This document shows, one piece after another, positions 10,214 through 12,372 of a stretch of DNA of 12,372 nt (positions are counted from its first letter, which is position 1; each line of letters opens with the position of its first letter). The notes under the pieces are model-generated. The model made no database searches. It worked only from the letters and a program-made list of their open reading frames with translations, and had not been told where the DNA came from. Position numbers and translations under genes: made by a program. This stretch comes from Bifidobacterium breve (GTDB lineage Bacteria; Actinomycetota; Actinomycetes; S36-B12), in NCBI GenBank assembly GCA_945870085.1, contig CAMBQX010000037.1:1-12372 (forward strand), read 5' to 3'.

Positions 10214-12372
10214 TTGGCCGCCACGCGCACTTCAGAAGTCACCTCTCTTTCGCCCGGGCTTCGCCGGGCTTCGTTCGCCAAGATCCGTGAGCCGCTCGCG
10301 GTCCCAGATCTCCTCGCATTGCAGACCGCCAGCTTCCACTGGCTACTCGGGCGCCCCGAGTGGCTAGAGCGAGTAGCTGCAGCAATTGCCGCGGGCAATA
10401 CCGAGATCCCGCAGGCCTCGGGCCTGACGGAGATCTTCGAAGAGATCAGCCCGATCGAGGATTTCGCCGGAATGATGTCGTTGTCATTTCGCGATCATCG
10501 CTTCGAGCCTTCTAAGTATACCGTCGACCAGTGCCGCGAGAAGGATTTCACCTACTCCGCCCCGTTGTTCGTGACCGCAGAGTTTATGAACAACGAGACT
10601 GGCGAAATTAAGTCGCAGACCGTGTTCATGGGTGATTTCCCGCTGATGACCGACAAGGGCACGTTCATCATCAACGGCACTGAGCGGGTAGTTGTCTCGC
10701 AGTTGGTTCGGTCCCCAGGAGCCTACTTCGAGCGTTCAATTGATAAGACCACCGACAAAGATGTCTACATCGCCAAGTTGATCCCGAGCCGCGGTGCCTG
10801 GCTTGAATTCGAGATCGATAAGAAGGATCTCGTAGCAGTTCGCGTTGACCGCAAGCGCAAGCAGCCGGTCAGCGTTTTGCTCAAGGCACTTGGTATGACA
10901 ACTGAGCAAATAGTTGAGCGATTCGGCCAGTACGAGACTTTCATGGCCACCTTGGACAAAGACCATATTGCTACCCAAGAAGACGCACTCCTTGATATTT
11001 ACCGCAAGTTGCGTCCGGGTGAACCACCCACGGTTGAGAACGCCAAAAACCTACTCGACAATTTCTACTTCAATCCAAAGCGCTATGACCTCGCAAAGGT
11101 TGGTCGCTACAAGATCAACAAGAAGCTTGGTCTTGATCTGCCGTTGACCCAAAGTGTCCTAACCCTTGAAGACATCGTGGCAACTGTTGAGTACATCGTG
11201 CGCCTACATGCTGGGCTAACCACCATGGAAGGCCCACGGGGCGAGGTCTCCTGCGAGACCGATGACATCGATCACTTCGGTAATCGTCGACTGCGCACGG
11301 TCGGTGAACTGATCCAAAATCAGATTCGCACCGGGCTCTCGCGGATGGAGCGCGTGGTTCGCGAGCGTATGACGACCCAAGATGTCGAAGCAATCACGCC
11401 GCAAACGTTGATCAATATTCGCCCGGTCGTTGCATCTATAAAGGAGTTCTTCGGAACCTCGCAGCTATCGCAGTTCATGGATCAGACCAACCCGCTCGCA
11501 GGTCTAACCCACAAGCGTCGACTTTCGGCACTTGGTCCAGGTGGTCTCTCACGTGAGCGCGCCGGCTTTGAAGTCCGCGACGTCCACCCCTCCCATTACG
11601 GCCGCATGTGCCCGATCGAGACCCCTGAAGGCCCGAACATCGGTCTGATCGGCTCACTCGCAACTTATGGCCGCGTCAATGCCTTCGGTTTCGTCGAGAC
11701 TCCTTATCGCAAGGTGATCAAGGGCAGTGTCACTGATCAGATCGACTACCTGACCGCAGACGAAGAAGACCTTTACGTAATCGCGCAGGCCAATACCCCG
11801 ATCGATGCCGACGGCAAAATGCACGAGGATCGTGTTCTCGTGCGCCGTAAGGGTGGCGACGTCGATTACATCTTGCCCAACGACGTCGATTACATGGACG
11901 TTTCACCGCGCCAGTTGTGGTCCGTTGCAACCGCAATGATTCCATTCCTCGAGCACGACGATGCTAACCGCGCTCTGATGGGTTCGAACATGCAGCGCCA
12001 GGCGGTGCCGCTGCTTCGCGCCGAGGCGCCACGTGTTGGTACGGGCATGGAGTTCAGGTCGGCCTACGACGCCGGCGATATCGTCACCGCGCTACAAGAA
12101 GGTGCGGTCTCCGAAGTCTCTGCTGACTCGGTAACCATCGCCTACGACGACGGGGGCACCTACACCCATCGCTTGGAGAAGTTCCATCGATCAAACCAAG
12201 GCACTTGCTTTAACCAGCGTCCAATCGTGGTCGAAGGCCAACATGTAATTAAGGGTCAGGTACTAGCTGATGGCCCCTCCACCGATCTTGGTGAGATGGC
12301 ACTGGGCAAGAACTTGCTTGTTGCATTCATGCCTTGGGAGGGTCACAACTACGAGGACGCCATCATCTTGAG
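10214..12372 (+). CDS. rpoB: DNA-directed RNA polymerase subunit beta (partial, right edge)
   Basis: This is the N-terminal part, about 719 codons, of the beta subunit, which forms one jaw of RNA polymerase and much of the active site and rifamycin pocket. The frame is open to the window end; full actinobacterial RpoB has roughly 1,150 residues. The start is TTG (protein MAATRTSEVTS), the same start type and following Ala as in Streptomyces and Mycobacterium. Recognisable segments include FAKIREPLAVPDLLALQ, EEISPIEDF, FRDHRFEP, GTERVVVSQLVRSPG, and the rifampicin region GTSQLSQFMDQTNPLAGLTH from residue 414. There D423, H433 and S438 equal E. coli D516, H526 and S531, the unmutated residues, so rifamycin sensitivity is predicted. 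GGLSRERAGFEVRDVHPSHY and CPIETPEGPNIGLI follow. It lies after its own promoter, with rpoC expected beyond the edge. Confidence 0.97.
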   Translation, partial: MAATRTSEVTSLSPGLRRASFAKIREPLAVPDLLALQTASFHWLLGRPEWLERVAAAIAAGNTEIPQASGLTEIFEEISPIEDFAGMMSLSFRDHRFEPSKYTVDQCREKDFTYSAPLFVTAEFMNNETGEIKSQTVFMGDFPLMTDKGTFIINGTERVVVSQLVRSPGAYFERSIDKTTDKDVYIAKLIPSRGAWLEFEIDKKDLVAVRVDRKRKQPVSVLLKALGMTTEQIVERFGQYETFMATLDKDHIATQEDALLDIYRKLRPGEPPTVENAKNLLDNFYFNPKRYDLAKVGRYKINKKLGLDLPLTQSVLTLEDIVATVEYIVRLHAGLTTMEGPRGEVSCETDDIDHFGNRRLRTVGELIQNQIRTGLSRMERVVRERMTTQDVEAITPQTLINIRPVVASIKEFFGTSQLSQFMDQTNPLAGLTHKRRLSALGPGGLSRERAGFEVRDVHPSHYGRMCPIETPEGPNIGLIGSLATYGRVNAFGFVETPYRKVIKGSVTDQIDYLTADEEDLYVIAQANTPIDADGKMHEDRVLVRRKGGDVDYILPNDVDYMDVSPRQLWSVATAMIPFLEHDDANRALMGSNMQRQAVPLLRAEAPRVGTGMEFRSAYDAGDIVTALQEGAVSEVSADSVTIAYDDGGTYTHRLEKFHRSNQGTCFNQRPIVVEGQHVIKGQVLADGPSTDLGEMALGKNLLVAFMPWEGHNYEDAIIL

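Noticed and set aside
11453..11554. Natural rifamycin resistance in rpoB, because Ala replaces the Ser equal to E. coli S522.
   Set aside because: Ala is common at this place in rifamycin-sensitive bacteria such as Bacillus, and the key D516, H526 and S531 equivalents are unchanged.

Overview
The window is a chromosomal housekeeping region from an actinobacterium (Actinomycetota). The lineage is inferred from gene order: tRNA-Thr, tRNA-Met, rpmG, a HadA/HadB-like MaoC dehydratase pair, murB, aspC, tRNA-Trp, secE, nusG, rplK, rplA, rplJ, rplL, rpoB. This is the arrangement known from Streptomyces and, in part, Mycobacterium. Other support is the single-membrane-segment SecE, the acidic N-terminal extension of NusG, and an rpoB that starts with TTG followed by Ala codons. 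By eye the G+C content is moderate and codon use is less extreme than in Streptomyces, so a mid-GC lineage is plausible. No genus can be named from the sequence alone.

Layout. Positions 109-1056 (minus) encode a classical short-chain dehydrogenase. From 1147 to 4429 (plus) lie two tRNA genes, the short rpmG gene (L33), two hotdog-fold dehydratase subunits, a protein that looks like a CysS-tail domain joined to a GT2-like domain, and murB. The three genes from 1575 to 3387 overlap by 4 bases at GTGA junctions, and murB follows 10 bases later, so they probably form one transcription unit. aspC (4438-5652, minus) converges on murB with an 8-base gap. A promoter-like site, tRNA-Trp, secE and nusG follow. 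The L11-L1 pair comes next with a probable L1-binding site between the two genes. Then come a 211-base L10 leader with an attenuator-like terminator, rplJ, rplL and a very strong intrinsic terminator. A gene-free stretch of about 430 bases carries a good sigma-70-type promoter, and rpoB follows, running off the right edge after about 719 codons.

Functionally the window joins translation (tRNAs, L33, L11, L1, L10, L7/L12), protein export (SecE), transcription (NusG, RpoB), cell-wall synthesis (MurB), amino-acid metabolism (AspC) and acyl-chain dehydration (MaoC pair). Control is visible mainly at RNA level: the L1 site, the L10 leader and the terminator after rplL that separates ribosomal stalk genes from RNA polymerase.

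I see no phage, transposon, CRISPR or defence system, and no clear wholly new system. The points most worth a second look are the CysS-tail/GT2-like protein at 2449-3387, the competing RNA pairings in the L10 leader, a C27-A43 mismatch in tRNA-Trp, 15-base tandem repeats in the acidic tails of both NusG and L10, and the structured rpoB leader.
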